From: Whitmania pigra
Lineage: Eukaryota; Annelida; Clitellata; Hirudinida; Haemopidae
Direction: 5' to 3'
Length of the DNA: 64,000 bases
NCBI GenBank assembly: GCA_021613335.1
Contig: JAJTWR010000245.1
Span: 905,001 to 969,000 of the forward strand
The notes beneath the pieces were generated by a model. The model did not search any database. It saw nothing but the letters and a program-made list of their open reading frames with translations, and was not told the origin of the DNA. Below, one piece after another: positions 27,301 through 38,614 of this stretch (position 1 is the first letter of the stretch; the number at the start of each line of letters is the position of its first letter). The position numbers and the translations under genes were made by a program.

Positions 27301-28104
27301 AGTCAGAGGACCTTACCATGTAACTTCATAACTATGCCATAGTTTCACTAATCAGGGTTTATCAGTGATAAGAACTGCTTTCATTTTGCTAAAACTAGCA
27401 CCAATCTTCCCAATTGACTAATTCACCAATTGTTTATCGCCCTAGCTTACAATGATTACTGGAAAAAAGGCACTGACAAAAGTAAAAAATGCATTGTCAT
27501 GATCGTCAGCTCTTTGCAATGGGAGGCAGCGGATTGCCTGTCTTCTAAACTCCCATTCGTATGCAAGATCTACAAAAACACTGACAAAGTAAAACATGGT
27601 ACCGGTTCTAGTCTCAAAATTTATCCATTTTCACTCAGTGAATTTAGTTTTACATATTACTAAACCGTTCCAGGACATTTACCAGCAAGCGAAATTACTG
27701 GTTCTCAATCAAATCTGACTGATTCGGTTAGCGACGACGAAAGCCAAAGGATCACGACTATGCTTTATGTTGTAATACCCATTTTCCTCAGCTGCTACAC
27801 AGGATCCTGCATAACCTACTGTGCTTACAGGATAATAAAAAATTGCGGGAAAAGCTCTCTTCTTCAGAAAATTCGCAGAGAAAAGGGCATTAAGTGCGAA
27901 CAGAACACCAATCAAAATTCTGTTTTCATTCCAGTCCATTCGAAATCTGTTTCAGAAATCCATAAAAACAGGGATGTTAATTCCGAATCGGACAATTTAA
28001 ACTCTAGCATGACCCGTGAAAAGGAAAAGTCCATAAATGCCATCTTGATGAAAAAGATGAAGGAGCAAAGAAGTATCAGAGAGAAAAAACTAGCCAAGAA
28101 CTAA
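24377..28104 (+). CDS. WSC plus C-type lectin single-pass receptor
   Basis: Seven exons: 24377-24425, 24716-24931, 25062-25133, 25262-25424, 25589-25680, 27446-27598 and 27674-28104, giving 391 residues. A signal peptide (MFLLLFVIIHLLKCKA) is followed by a WSC domain at about residues 26-112: FKGCYLD, DPSFCCDLCLGKGFPYCALQ and GTQCFCDINYG. A C-type lectin-like domain follows at about 117-238: DNARIACLKENGELASP, KIWIGLHK, TFEWTEE, QWEAADC and LPFVCK. A Ser-rich stalk leads to a membrane helix at about 277-299 and a Lys/Arg-rich cytoplasmic tail of about 90 residues. WSC and lectin domains both bind carbohydrate, so a surface glycan receptor is a reasonable inference. The exon 2 donor is GC (ACAG|GCAAGC). 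No calcium-site EPN or QPD motif is obvious, so lectin activity is uncertain. AATAAA lies at 28329-28334. Confidence 0.85.
25681..27445. other. Large intron of WSC-lectin gene with repeats
   Basis: This 1.77 kb intron carries a GAT/GAC-rich patch (27150-27215), an AAC/AAT tract (27215-27265) and a short AGCGCC-containing segment (27270-27310). A minus-strand open frame at 26325-26594 has no recognised family and no splice context. No exon is needed here for the flanking gene. Confidence 0.5.
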
Positions 28105-28393
28105 TTCCATTTAATTTGAAAACAATATTTCAGTCGACATTATTTTAAACAATTTGCATATTATTCTTAAAATTGTTTTCATTCCAATATCATATTTTTA
28201 AATTATTTAAAATATTAATGCATCTATAAATTTGTCTTAAATTAATCTCTTAATTATTGCGGGGTAAATCACTAAACATTATTGCTAATGCCATCATTTC
28301 TAATATTTTAATTTCCTTTAATTCGATTAATAAAGAAACATCAAACTACATACAATTTATTTTCATTTAAAGTTTAGATTCTTTTAAATCTCC

Positions 28394-29011
28394 TCACTTC
28401 GAAGTCTTTTGTTTGACCTTTACATCATCCAAGAACTTAATCAATCTAAATAGGTCATCATTTTCATAATACGGCATTTCTATAGGGCCACCAGTAGCCC
28501 ATGACATAGAAGTCTCTAGTTCGACATCATCCAAGAACCTCCTCAATCCAACTGGGTCATCATTTTCACAACACGGCATTTCTATAGGGCCACCGGTAGC
28601 CCATGACATAGAAGTCTCTAGTTCGACATCATCCAAGAACCTCCTCAATCCAAATGGGTCATCATTTTCACAATACGGCATTTCTATAGAGCCACCAGTA
28701 GTCCATGACATAGAAGTCTCTAGTTCGACATAATCTAAGAACCTCCTCAATCCAACTGGGTCATCATTTTCACAATACGGCATTTCTATAGGGCAACCTT
28801 CTATAGTAGCCCCTGAATTCGAAAGCTTTAGTTTTTCATCCACGAACTTTTTAAATCCAAATGGATCATCATTTTTATACTGCGGCAGTTCAATAGGTGC
28901 ATTGTCCATATTGTCAAGATTTCCCTCATTTACTCCTAATGCATTCTCAACAACATTTCCATCATGTGCCATTTCTAGGTATAGATTCTCCATCTCTAAT
29001 CTCATCAACAT
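28394..29011 (-). CDS. Unrecognised protein with five 34-residue repeats
   Basis: The open frame ends at 28394. The first ATG outside the adjacent microsatellite is at 29011, giving 205 residues; an exon could also begin at an AG near 29029, so the 5' end is unresolved. After a short helical lead (LMRLEMENLYLEMAHDG) come five copies of a 34-residue unit with core IEMPYCENDDPxGLRRFLDD and tail VELETSMSWATGG. The three central copies are nearly identical and recur every 102 bp (for example near 28471, 28573, 28675 and 28777). The first copy is diverged and the last is truncated. The unit is acidic with a hydrophobic FL/LRRFL core. I do not recognise the family. A minus-strand AATAAA at 28356-28361 lies 33 bp past the stop, which supports a real transcript end. 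Confidence 0.6.
   Translation of the reverse strand: MLMRLEMENLYLEMAHDGNVVENALGVNEGNLDNMDNAPIELPQYKNDDPFGFKKFVDEKLKLSNSGATIEGCPIEMPYCENDDPVGLRRFLDYVELETSMSWTTGGSIEMPYCENDDPFGLRRFLDDVELETSMSWATGGPIEMPCCENDDPVGLRRFLDDVELETSMSWATGGPIEMPYYENDDLFRLIKFLDDVKVKQKTSK
28398..28890. repeat. 102-bp coding tandem repeat
   Basis: The DNA behind the 34-residue protein repeats. The three central copies differ at only a few positions each, some of them synonymous. Confidence 0.85.
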
Positions 29012-29032
29012 AATTTCTTTTCTGGCTTTCTT

Positions 29033-29566
<534 letters not shown>

Positions 29567-29939
29567 CACCAGCTTTCAAATATAACATAAAAAAATTCTT
29601 AGTGCTTGCAATAAAACATCTCATTTTAAGTTTTTATTAATTTTATAACATTTTGTTTTTAGGGAAATATTGATGATAATTTGTGTTCCTCCTTTATCAC
29701 CTCTCTTAAATTTAATCTTATGACGTCTACTGGTGCTTTTGACAAACAATAAACCTTTGTCTTAGTGGCTATTATCAGCATCGAAAGCCAAAGAATTTCT
29801 AGCAGAACCCGATTTAAAAAAAAAAACATCGTAACCAGACACGTGATTTCGAGGTTCATCACGCTGTACAAATGCGTATTTATGCAATAAATAATGAACG
29901 TTCCCATATACCATCGAAGCCTCGCCAGCCACTATCAAG

Positions 29940-30050
29940 AGGTACCTTAGGTCAACAGACCCTCCCCCAATTGTGGCCCATGAACAACAGTAGCATCGCA
30001 GCCAAGCATTCTACATCTAGGTTCGATTCCAAGGCCAATTACTTCCCAAT
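29940..30050 (+). repeat. tRNA-like / possible SINE fragment
   Basis: A sequence resembling an RNA polymerase III B box, GGTTCGATTCC, occurs at about 30018-30028. It is preceded by AGTAGCATCGCAGCCAAGC, which resembles the D-to-anticodon part of tRNA-derived SINEs. No complete cloverleaf can be drawn, so this is a degenerate tRNA-like sequence, not a tRNA gene. Confidence 0.35.
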
Positions 30051-30339
30051 CGATACATTAGCAACAAGTCGAACATGTGCTTTAACTAGTGGAATCAACC
30101 ATTTAATTAAGTGAATTTAACCAATTAACATACCATTTACTTTGCAATCCAAACAACTAAAATAAGGCTTTCACTGTGAAAGAAAAATAAAACGTAAGCC
30201 ACATCTTACAGTCAAAGCTAAACTGCATGATTTATGCATGGGGTTCAAAGCTTTATAAATTTCTAGAGCGCTGTTTCAGCTGTTTCATCAACCTGTGTCC
30301 GACGTTCCTAGTGTTGTGCGCCTGGAGTTTGTGTGTGAT

Positions 30340-30780
30340 GATGCAAGTAGGACGAAGTTCAGTGTCCAACAAGTTTCAGTTTGAGGGTGTGACCACGTGT
30401 TGCGTGATATTGAGAAAATTTGAAGAAGTTTCGGAGGTCCGTGGTGACAAATCCATAAATTATTTTATATAGGAGACATAGGTCTTAGATCAGACGTCTA
30501 CGGTCAAGTGTCGGGAGTCCGAGAAGTTTGAGTCTGGTTAGGTATTGGTGGTGTCGGATTGATGGAATAAATTTTGTAAATCTTCTTTGTACTGATTCGA
30601 TATTTTTGATCAAGTATTTATGGAGGGAGTTCCAGACTTGTGAACAATATTCGAGTAGTGGTCGGACATATATACAAAATGCCTTTGCAAGGAAGTCTTT
30701 AGAAGTAAAAAAAAAGAGTAGGCGGGATTTTATGGATGTTTTCTGTACAGCTTTTTTAATATGAGAAGCAGTAAATCTGA
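30340..30780 (-). pseudogene. Non-LTR retrotransposon (LINE) reverse transcriptase relic
   Basis: The minus-strand translation shows the C-terminal part of a LINE reverse transcriptase of the CR1/Jockey general type: KAFCIYVRPLLEYCSQVWNS, then NIESVQRRFTKFIPSI, then TRLKLLGLPTLDRRRLI, and after a stop DLCLLYKIIYG and RGHTLKLKL. In-frame stops and the absence of the polymerase core show it is dead and 5' truncated. The lower boundary is unclear and could extend to about 30236. Confidence 0.8.
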
Positions 30781-30829
30781 CAATTTATTAATGATATTAT
30801 ACAAATTATAATATCTCATTAAACTTTTA

Positions 30830-30912
30830 ATTTTTAATAAACTTTAAATAATTTTAAAATTAAATTATTTAAAATAATTATACATCTATAAATTTGTCTT
30901 AAATTAATCTAG
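30830..30912. repeat. Dispersed repeat, second copy of 28170-28247
   Basis: Shares an identical 27-bp core (ATCTATAAATTTGTCTTAAA...) and similar flanking sequence with the 3' region of the WSC-lectin gene at about 28170-28247, in the same orientation. Confidence 0.6.
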
Positions 30913-31057
30913 TAAATTCCAAATCATTATCCTCCATCGCTACGATACGTGTTCGGACTAAGGCGAAAGGCTCTGTACACATGATGTTTTGAAGTGTCAA
31001 TACTGATTAAATACATTTTGCTAGGGAAGTCGCTTACTTTTGTACAAATTCGTGAAA

Positions 31058-34000
31058 ATGTCCAAGCAGGAACAAGTTTTGATCTTGAACCCATCCTCGG
31101 AAATTAAATTCAGAGGTTATTCGTTGACTACTTTTAAGATTTATGCCGATGATGGGGGAGGCTGTGCGAATCAGACGTCCGGAATGTTTAGTTAATTTGT
31201 TCCCGGTGCCGCGTTTTAGATCATGATCGTTAAGCGACATGTTTGAAATTATTATTTTTTTTAATTAGTAACCACTAAGATAATCGCATTTTTTCGCTGC
31301 GCATATATTTGGCCAAAGACATTTTTAAGGTGATATGTATATTGCAAAGAAGGGCAGAGCATTGCTGCTGTTACTTTTTGTTGTAATTCATTTGCTAAAT
31401 TCTAACTGCACTGAAACGTTTATTTATTTGCTTAACTAACTGAATAAATGCATAACTAACGAGTCTGAGTGAGCATTTGCTTATAGAATTTAAAAAAATC
31501 GATTTTCTTACTTTGCAACCAGCTGTAAAAACTGTAATGTGCAGGGCCATGCATTGGTAAAATAAACAGTTGAGAGCAATACTTTTACTTTCTCGTCATT
31601 AGTTAAAGTTTTTCTCGTTCCACACTTGTTTAGGCCCATTCACTGGTGTGGTGACAACAGAACTTGAGCTGTACAACCCCTCTTTGAAGAGGGTGATGTT
31701 TAAAGTGAAGACGACTGCTCCAAAACGCTACTGCGTTCGTCCCAACAGTGGCATCGTGGAGCCAGGCACTAGGCTCATGATCTCAGGTACCCATGTAAAT
31801 TTTGATTAAAGTAAAATAGAATTACATAGTTGTGTTAATGTGAGGAATAATTACACGATTTGCTGACAACATTAAATTCGTTTACTTTGTTTGTTAATTT
31901 AGCCGAGCGAAACTTTTCTTTAATTTATTAAATGCTCATCTATCCAAGACATGGTAAGCAGCCAGCACAATCGTTCATGAAAGTCGAGGGTACTTTCAAG
32001 AGATCCCTTAATAAATAGGTTCAGACAACTTTCAATAACATTCCTAGCTATTCAACATGCTGAAATTCAGAGTCTGGGCTCAATCCTTTGCAAATGCAAA
32101 TCACATTCTGAGTTCTTTCCACATTTTTATAACCTTTGAACATTTTTTTTACAAAATCTTCCAACATTCTAAAACCTACTAACTAGGCCTGAAGATAGTG
32201 TGCTAGGGCACAGACTAAAATACTCACTTTGGAAACCCTTTGATTTTGACAATATCTGTTTATCTGGTTCGTCCATGTCTTTCTGAGCTGGTGAGAATTC
32301 AATTGCGAGGTTGAAAATGAAAGCGTAAGTGGTAGGAAATGACATCAGGATGTTGGTTGAGAGAGTACAATTTGAAATGTGGAATGCCATTAAGTGTTTT
32401 TGAGGTTAATGAGTGTGGTTGTGAATTGGGAATAATAACATTACAATCAATAAAATTACTTCCTTAATTGCTGCAAAATGGAATCTATTTTTTGACTATG
32501 AAGTTATTTAATCGAGGTTCGTCTCATGAACGGATAATTTCGAGGTCGACGCAACGAAATCATCACAAATGCATCGTTGGAAGAAAACACTGGGCAGATG
32601 TTCAGCATCTCTTAATCGAAAGCACACTGATACCGTATCTTCTACTGAGCTTCAAGTTCTGCAAAACGTATTTGCACATTGATTTCCAAACACAACACAC
32701 TTGTAGACAATGGAGTGATGATCGATCGAATGGTTTGAGGATTTATTGTGTAAAGATAATCACAAGCATTCTTAACATGTTTGCTGCTGCGACTGAACAT
32801 GGTTCAGTAAGAATGGTGACTGTGGAGATTGCAGTTGTATTGTCGTCGTCATCGTTGTTGATAGTCGTCAAAATAAGCCTGAAGCAGATATGCAGCTGAT
32901 GCACAGACGGACCGGTTGCAAAAAGCCATGATATTGATTAAAAGGGGTTGTGTGTTTTAATAAGTAATACTGTTAATAATCAGCTTTTGGTAGTAATAGT
33001 AATGATGTTAACGGTAAAATAAATAATTTGTTAATTGCTTCAGTCTAGTCTAGACGACCTCGCAACGTCTATTGGATTTTGTAGCTGCAGTTGTAGATTA
33101 ATAAAGTTTAAAAATTATTAATTAATAACTTACTAACTGAACAACTTTTCAATAATCGTGATGCTTGTGGTGAATTTCGATGCCAACATTGACATGTTGC
33201 CCTGTCTAATTGCTATTAAGTACTCATCACTGTTTTTCTGGCTATATCTTATCTCTGGCTGTCTCTTATGCCAGCATTTTCTTTACGAACAGAAAGTTGG
33301 AACTAGTCGGCCCATGGCATTGACTGGCTGTGGCCAATTATTATTATTTATTCAATTTATCATCATCCAGCCTTGGAGATTATTACAGTAATGTTTATTT
33401 ATTAAAAACTATCCTTCTCCACAATCATTTTTCTCCACGTTTTTCAACGATATTCATCAAACAAATTGTTCATTAAATCCCAATTTTTTTACCAGTGATG
33501 TTGCAGCCCTACGACCACGAGCAGGCCAGCGAAAAGAACAAGCACAAGTTCATGGTTCAGTCCATGGTCGCACCGGACGGCCCCATTGAGAACCAAGAGG
33601 CTTTGGTGAGGCAACTAACCGACTTTTGACGACTTGTGGTAGTGGATGAGCAGCTGTAGATGCACATCTACAGCTGAGATAGGTAGACAGGAGTTGGGTA
33701 GGCTGGGCCATGGGCAGATGATACCAAGGACAAGGGAATTTCTCTTGCTAAATGCTTTTTAATAGCTGATTTTGAATCGTTTAATTGGCTCTTTTTGTAT
33801 TTTGTTGCATTTTTTTTTTTAAAGATAAGAATTTGATTCTACATTTATTTTGTTGTCGTTAAAATATTCATTTACTTTGTTTTCTCGAAGGCCTTTTACT
33901 GCTCGATCCACGATTGCTCCGTTCGAACGTTAGTTTATGTTTTTTTTTTTTAATTTTTGCAGTGGAAAGACTCCACACCGGACATGCTTATGGATTCCAA

Positions 34001-35196
34001 ACTGAAGTGTGTTTTCGAGGGTGCCCAGTCGACGGTTCGCAGATTTTATTTATTTCTTTCCGTCGTTAACAATCTCAATAACAAATTATATTAATATCTC
34101 TTAATAAATATCTCATATAAAATAATAAATATTATTAATATTTCAAACAACATCGGGGATGCTGAAAGGAATCAGACAGGTTTAGCAGTTTGCTTCTGGT
34201 TTATTGCCACTGGCAACCTTCCAATGTCCGCATATTTATCTAGCCATTCCAGTGGAACAGCTGCTCATTAAGATTAACAAGCAGCTACCGACCTGTGAAC
34301 TTGCTTTGCCATCGATCATCAATTCAACCTCTTTCAGGGTGCGGCAGCAACTCTGGGGAGTGGCGGGGACGAAGAGGGAACTAAGCAGACGAAGCAAGAG
34401 GTTGTCGTGACAACCCAGACCCAGCAGCAGATGAGGAATGCAGAACCATACGCCATGGTAGGAATGACGTTTCTCATTTGCTTTTCGATCCACCTTTCAT
34501 GTCGAGGCATCCGTTTGGCTCCAAAACGGACGTCCGTTAGAAGAAAGTCGCATTTCAATCCGACTTTCGTCTGTCCGGCGAGACTCATTCGATCCATCTC
34601 AAATGAGAAACTAAAACATCGTTAAAAAGCTAAATTCTGCTTCGCAGGACGAAGAAGTGGACAAGAAACAAACTGGTCAGGACCAGGCTGTGATCATTGA
34701 GGAAATCCAGCAACTGAGGGCACAGAATGCCAAACTCAAGGTTCGAACTCAGAGCCTCGTCAAGTTCTTGATAACATGAATACACGATAAGATGTTAAGT
34801 AACCTGAAATATCATTATGATAAATAGTCTAACATAGCACATTAGTAATCAAGTAGCACAAGTTAAGTAATCAAACATAATAGATTAAAATTAAGTAACC
34901 TTACATTACAAAAACAAGTTAATGCCCCATCAATTACCGACCTTACCATTATCCGATCGCTTGACCAGGAGGAAGGACTGAGACTTCGAAGCCAGGCCAT
35001 GTCCCAGTCACTCTCTTCCGGCATAGCATCCCCCTCGTCTGCTGCCACAAGTACCTCATCCATGCCCGGATTCAGGCAGACGGAGAGCACCATGCAGGCC
35101 AAACAGGTCCAGCTAGACTTTCTCACACCCCAGAATTTGGCCATCATGCTGGCCCTCGTCATCATTGGCATCCTCATAGGGAAGTTCGTCCTCTGA
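31058..35196 (+). CDS. VAPB: VAMP-associated protein (VAPA/VAPB family)
   Basis: Seven exons: 31058-31115, 31634-31786, 33496-33605, 33963-34034, 34338-34457, 34648-34740 and 34969-35196, giving 277 residues, typical for VAP. The N-terminal MSP domain (about 1-122) shows [66 protein letters not shown] and KLKCVFE. The Lys and Phe residues of the FFAT-binding face are in place as far as can be judged. A Gln/Glu-rich linker and coiled coil ([16 protein letters not shown]) follow, then a C-terminal tail anchor ([20 protein letters not shown]). The protein sits in the ER membrane and tethers FFAT-motif lipid-transfer proteins at contact sites. The sequence does not separate VAPA from VAPB; invertebrates usually have one gene. 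Confidence 0.95.
31787..33495. other. Intron 2 of VAP, nothing else recognised
   Basis: A 1.7 kb intron of mostly unique AT-rich sequence. A plus-strand open frame at 32468-32899 has no family resemblance and appears to be chance. Confidence 0.5.
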
Positions 35197-38100
35197 GTCC
35201 GTCGGGAGGAAAAGGGACTCCGAGGGGCCGGCTCGCTCTCGCCCCTCGGGCACCCCCTCGGCAGGCCGGTTGCCATCGGTTACGAGTCATCATGTTTCCC
35301 TGACGACCGCTTGCTATGGTTTGGGCGCTTTTTAATTTATCGATGGTATTTTTTTTTGTCGTCATCGTTTCTCTCGCTATATTGGTTTCGAGTAGGCGAG
35401 CGCATAGGTCACGAGGTAGCCATTGCCATGTCACATGGTCATCATCATCTTTGCCAATCTCATCAGTAATTATTACAGTCATTGCTTGCTGTTTCTTTCT
35501 CCGATCATCCGAGGGAGATCTGTCTGCCATATTCCTTTGCACATGCAAAGAAGTAGCTTTCAGTTGCTCGTGTTCAGTTGGGTGGTATCGGTTAGATAGC
35601 GTTGGATGTCTTCGTCGAAAATATGGTGATGATAATTATGATGATGATGGTAGTTATGATTATTATTATTATTGATCAGGTCTGATCATTGTCAATGCTG
35701 GTGTCACTAACTAATGTTATTTTCGTTAATAACCATTGTTGTTGTTATTATTATTATAATTATTACTATCATCATCGATAATATTAATTCTCTCGTCAGA
35801 TTCGGCCATTCACCTTAATTGTCATGCTTTTTTACACGCTTTGATCATCTTTTTTTGTTCTTCGTGTATGCTTTCACTCGAAGGAGAAATTCTCAGACTC
35901 CGAGATGAAAAGACTCACAGAGTGCAAATATTTATTTGCAATTATAATTGGACATTGCTGACATGACACCATCTGGCGAGATGATGATGATGATAATGAG
36001 GGTGACTAAGACAATGATGATGATGATGTTCTTCGCTTTGGATTTGCATTGGCGTTGACGACGATGATGGTGATGGTAATTATTACTAATATAGTTACCT
36101 GATGCTGTTTGCAGTCAATTACTGTTTGAATATTGATAGACTCGGATAACTGTCGAACTTGCGGACGTTCGCGAGCGATGCGTAGATGACGACTGTGTTG
36201 AGTTTATTTCGGTTGATAATAAATGTTCGATTTAGAGTGATTAATCTTTGTTGGCTGGTTACTAGCATCGCCTCTGTTGTCTTCATTGATGGTGTTAAAA
36301 TCTTGATGTAATTTATTATTTGGTAATAAATTTTGAAGATTTGATTTCGCAAACCTTGCATTCGAGAACCATTTCCGATGGACAAGTGGAGGAAATTTCT
36401 GTTTTCGCTTTCAAGATTAAAATGTTTAATTATTAATTCGATAATAAAGGATGTCTGCTCCTAGATTGCCGTAGTATTTCCAATGGCTGTGGATCGTTTG
36501 TTGTTGTCGTTTGACATTTTGTACATCGTGTTCGTGGATCCTTGTCCGTGTTTCGATTTCGAGGGATTTCACCCGATCGCATCGGACGATTCGCCTCTGC
36601 TGGGATTTGAACTCTCGGCTTCGTTTTTGATTGAAGGTGTTATAACTTTGCAATGACCTTTAGACTTTGACCTATCCGATTAAATCTGGTGATTTCTGAG
36701 GACGGCATTGGATGATATTGTGAACCCAAGTAGAATATACTGTTCCGTTTTGAAATTGAAATTATCCTCTCTCTGAACGCATTTTTCATCCTCATTTCGT
36801 GTTTTTATGGATCAGGGGAGGCGTGGATCTTGGAAAATTGCAAACTAATAAAGTATTCTCACTGGGTTTGTGCTGAAATGTTGCATTCATAACAGTTTTA
36901 AAAGAAAAGTATGAAATGGTGTAGGGAAGTTTCATAACTTTTAAGCATGTTAAAAACATTAATTCAAAGTAAACGTATGTTTAATTGTATATATTTATAA
37001 AATTATTAATTGACTTCAGCAATTTATAATTAGGCATAAGGATTGAAAATATGAAATGAGTGGATCAGGGATAATTTAACTATCCCATCAGTAAAATATT
37101 TTCTGACATTAAAAATTTAAAACAAAATTTTAAAAGTTATAATGCAGACTTGTTGGGAGGTGGTTTTAACGAGTTAAAATATTTCCTAGCAGGTCGTCTT
37201 TGAATTGTATTTTTTATTATGTTAAAAGAAATTTTAATTAAAGTGACTTTGAATTGATTTGAAAAAAAATATTTTTCGCGATAAAAAATATTTCAGTTGA
37301 ATTCTCAAACGTACTCTTATTGCCATTCGCATTTGGTCAACTCTGGTCTTATGCTGGTTTACGGGCTATTCTTTTGTGGATTAACAATCATAAATCGTAA
37401 GGTTTGTAGAAATTATAAATTATAACTTGATTGAGACTTGATTTTTAATAAAATAGTTTTCTCGATTGCTCCGAAGATTTCACTCCGACGTTTTCGCTTT
37501 TAGTCTTCATCATTGGGTTCATCTATTTTCAGGTAATCATTCGAGATTTTAATTTGCTATGAAATATGTACCATAAAAACGTATTAAATTCTCTCCAGAC
37601 TTTCATAAATCATTTAAATGAATTTTGATTCTCTTAAAATTTGTTCACGCTGACAACAATTAAGAGACTTTCGAGACGATGGGTCTCATTCTCGTCTCTG
37701 CGAAGCATATTTCTCGCGTGTTATGATAATTTCCATTTTCAGACCCGGGTGAGTTGTAGACTGGGATGGTTAAAAATTAAATTAGAAGACATTGTGAACG
37801 CATCTGGATTTTCTGAAGTTTGTTTCGGATGAGAGAGTGCAATACATCGAGACTCTAAACAAACCCAGCCAATGGGCTTCTCGACCTCCAAAAACATTTA
37901 TTGTATGTCGTGTTAGTGGGGCTCACGTCCCCAAAAATGACAAAAAATACTGCGAAATTAAGTCAGTTAACTTGATTAATTTTTGCTCGGTTCGTCTCTT
38001 CGTGGTCGAGAAATTTAAATTCGATTTTCCGCATATTGCGAATTTTTTGCTCCCATTGCGACCGAACGTGATACGCTGCCATATTTTCGAGTTATTAGAG

Positions 38101-38593
38101 TACCACTGGGTAAGCGCGATGTAAGTGAAATAATTTTGTGAAAAGTAACTTTCCGAAGATGACTTTGTAGTGATGAATAAATTTATTTTGATAAATCGGC
38201 CATTTTATTTTTGTGCACCGTCTTGCGCGCATCCCGAGGATGTGCGCTCGTGTTGTCGGTGCTCACTCCGACTTCGTAAATTAATGAGATTTTAATATTT
38301 TATAAAGTCAAAATGTTTCAGATAATTTTTTTTGAAAATTTTTCAAGCTTCCGTAATATCGACATTCAATTCTACAATTTAGTTCATGACCTCAATCATG
38401 TAATCCCATACACCTCATTAGATTCTTTACTGACTAAAATCATGGTAACCCACATTAAGAAAATTATTTTCTTCATCAAAGACAATGTCGATTTAAAATA
38501 TTTAATGACTTTACAATTTCGTGCTTTCTTTAGAGATTCATGTTATGCATTACAGTCCAAAAATTGTAAAATAACTCAGCAAATTGTTTTTAG
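35197..38593. other. VAP 3' region and zinc-finger gene 5' region
   Basis: From the VAP stop to an AATAAA at 36847-36852 is probably a long 3' untranslated region, with GAT-rich patches at 35630-35660, 35980-36030 and 36058-36080. The segment 37640-38300 may hold a 5' untranslated exon of the zinc-finger gene: a strong donor-like CGAT|GTAAGTG occurs near 38120. Open frames here resemble nothing known. Confidence 0.45.
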
Positions 38594-38614
38594 GGAGGAC
38601 CATTTGTTGGTTGA

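Noticed and set aside
29659..29907. Upstream exon for the 34-residue repeat gene
   Set aside because: No splice site pair with a matching phase was found across the AAT array.
32468..32899. 143-residue open frame in VAP intron 2
   Set aside because: Composition and content look random and no family motif is present.
35316..35675. 119-residue open frame downstream of VAP
   Set aside because: It lies in the probable VAP 3' untranslated region and ends in a GAT/ATT repeat.
36580..36630. tRNA T-arm-like sequence on the minus strand (GTTCAAATCCCAGC)
   Set aside because: The T stem does not pair and no D or anticodon arm can be drawn.
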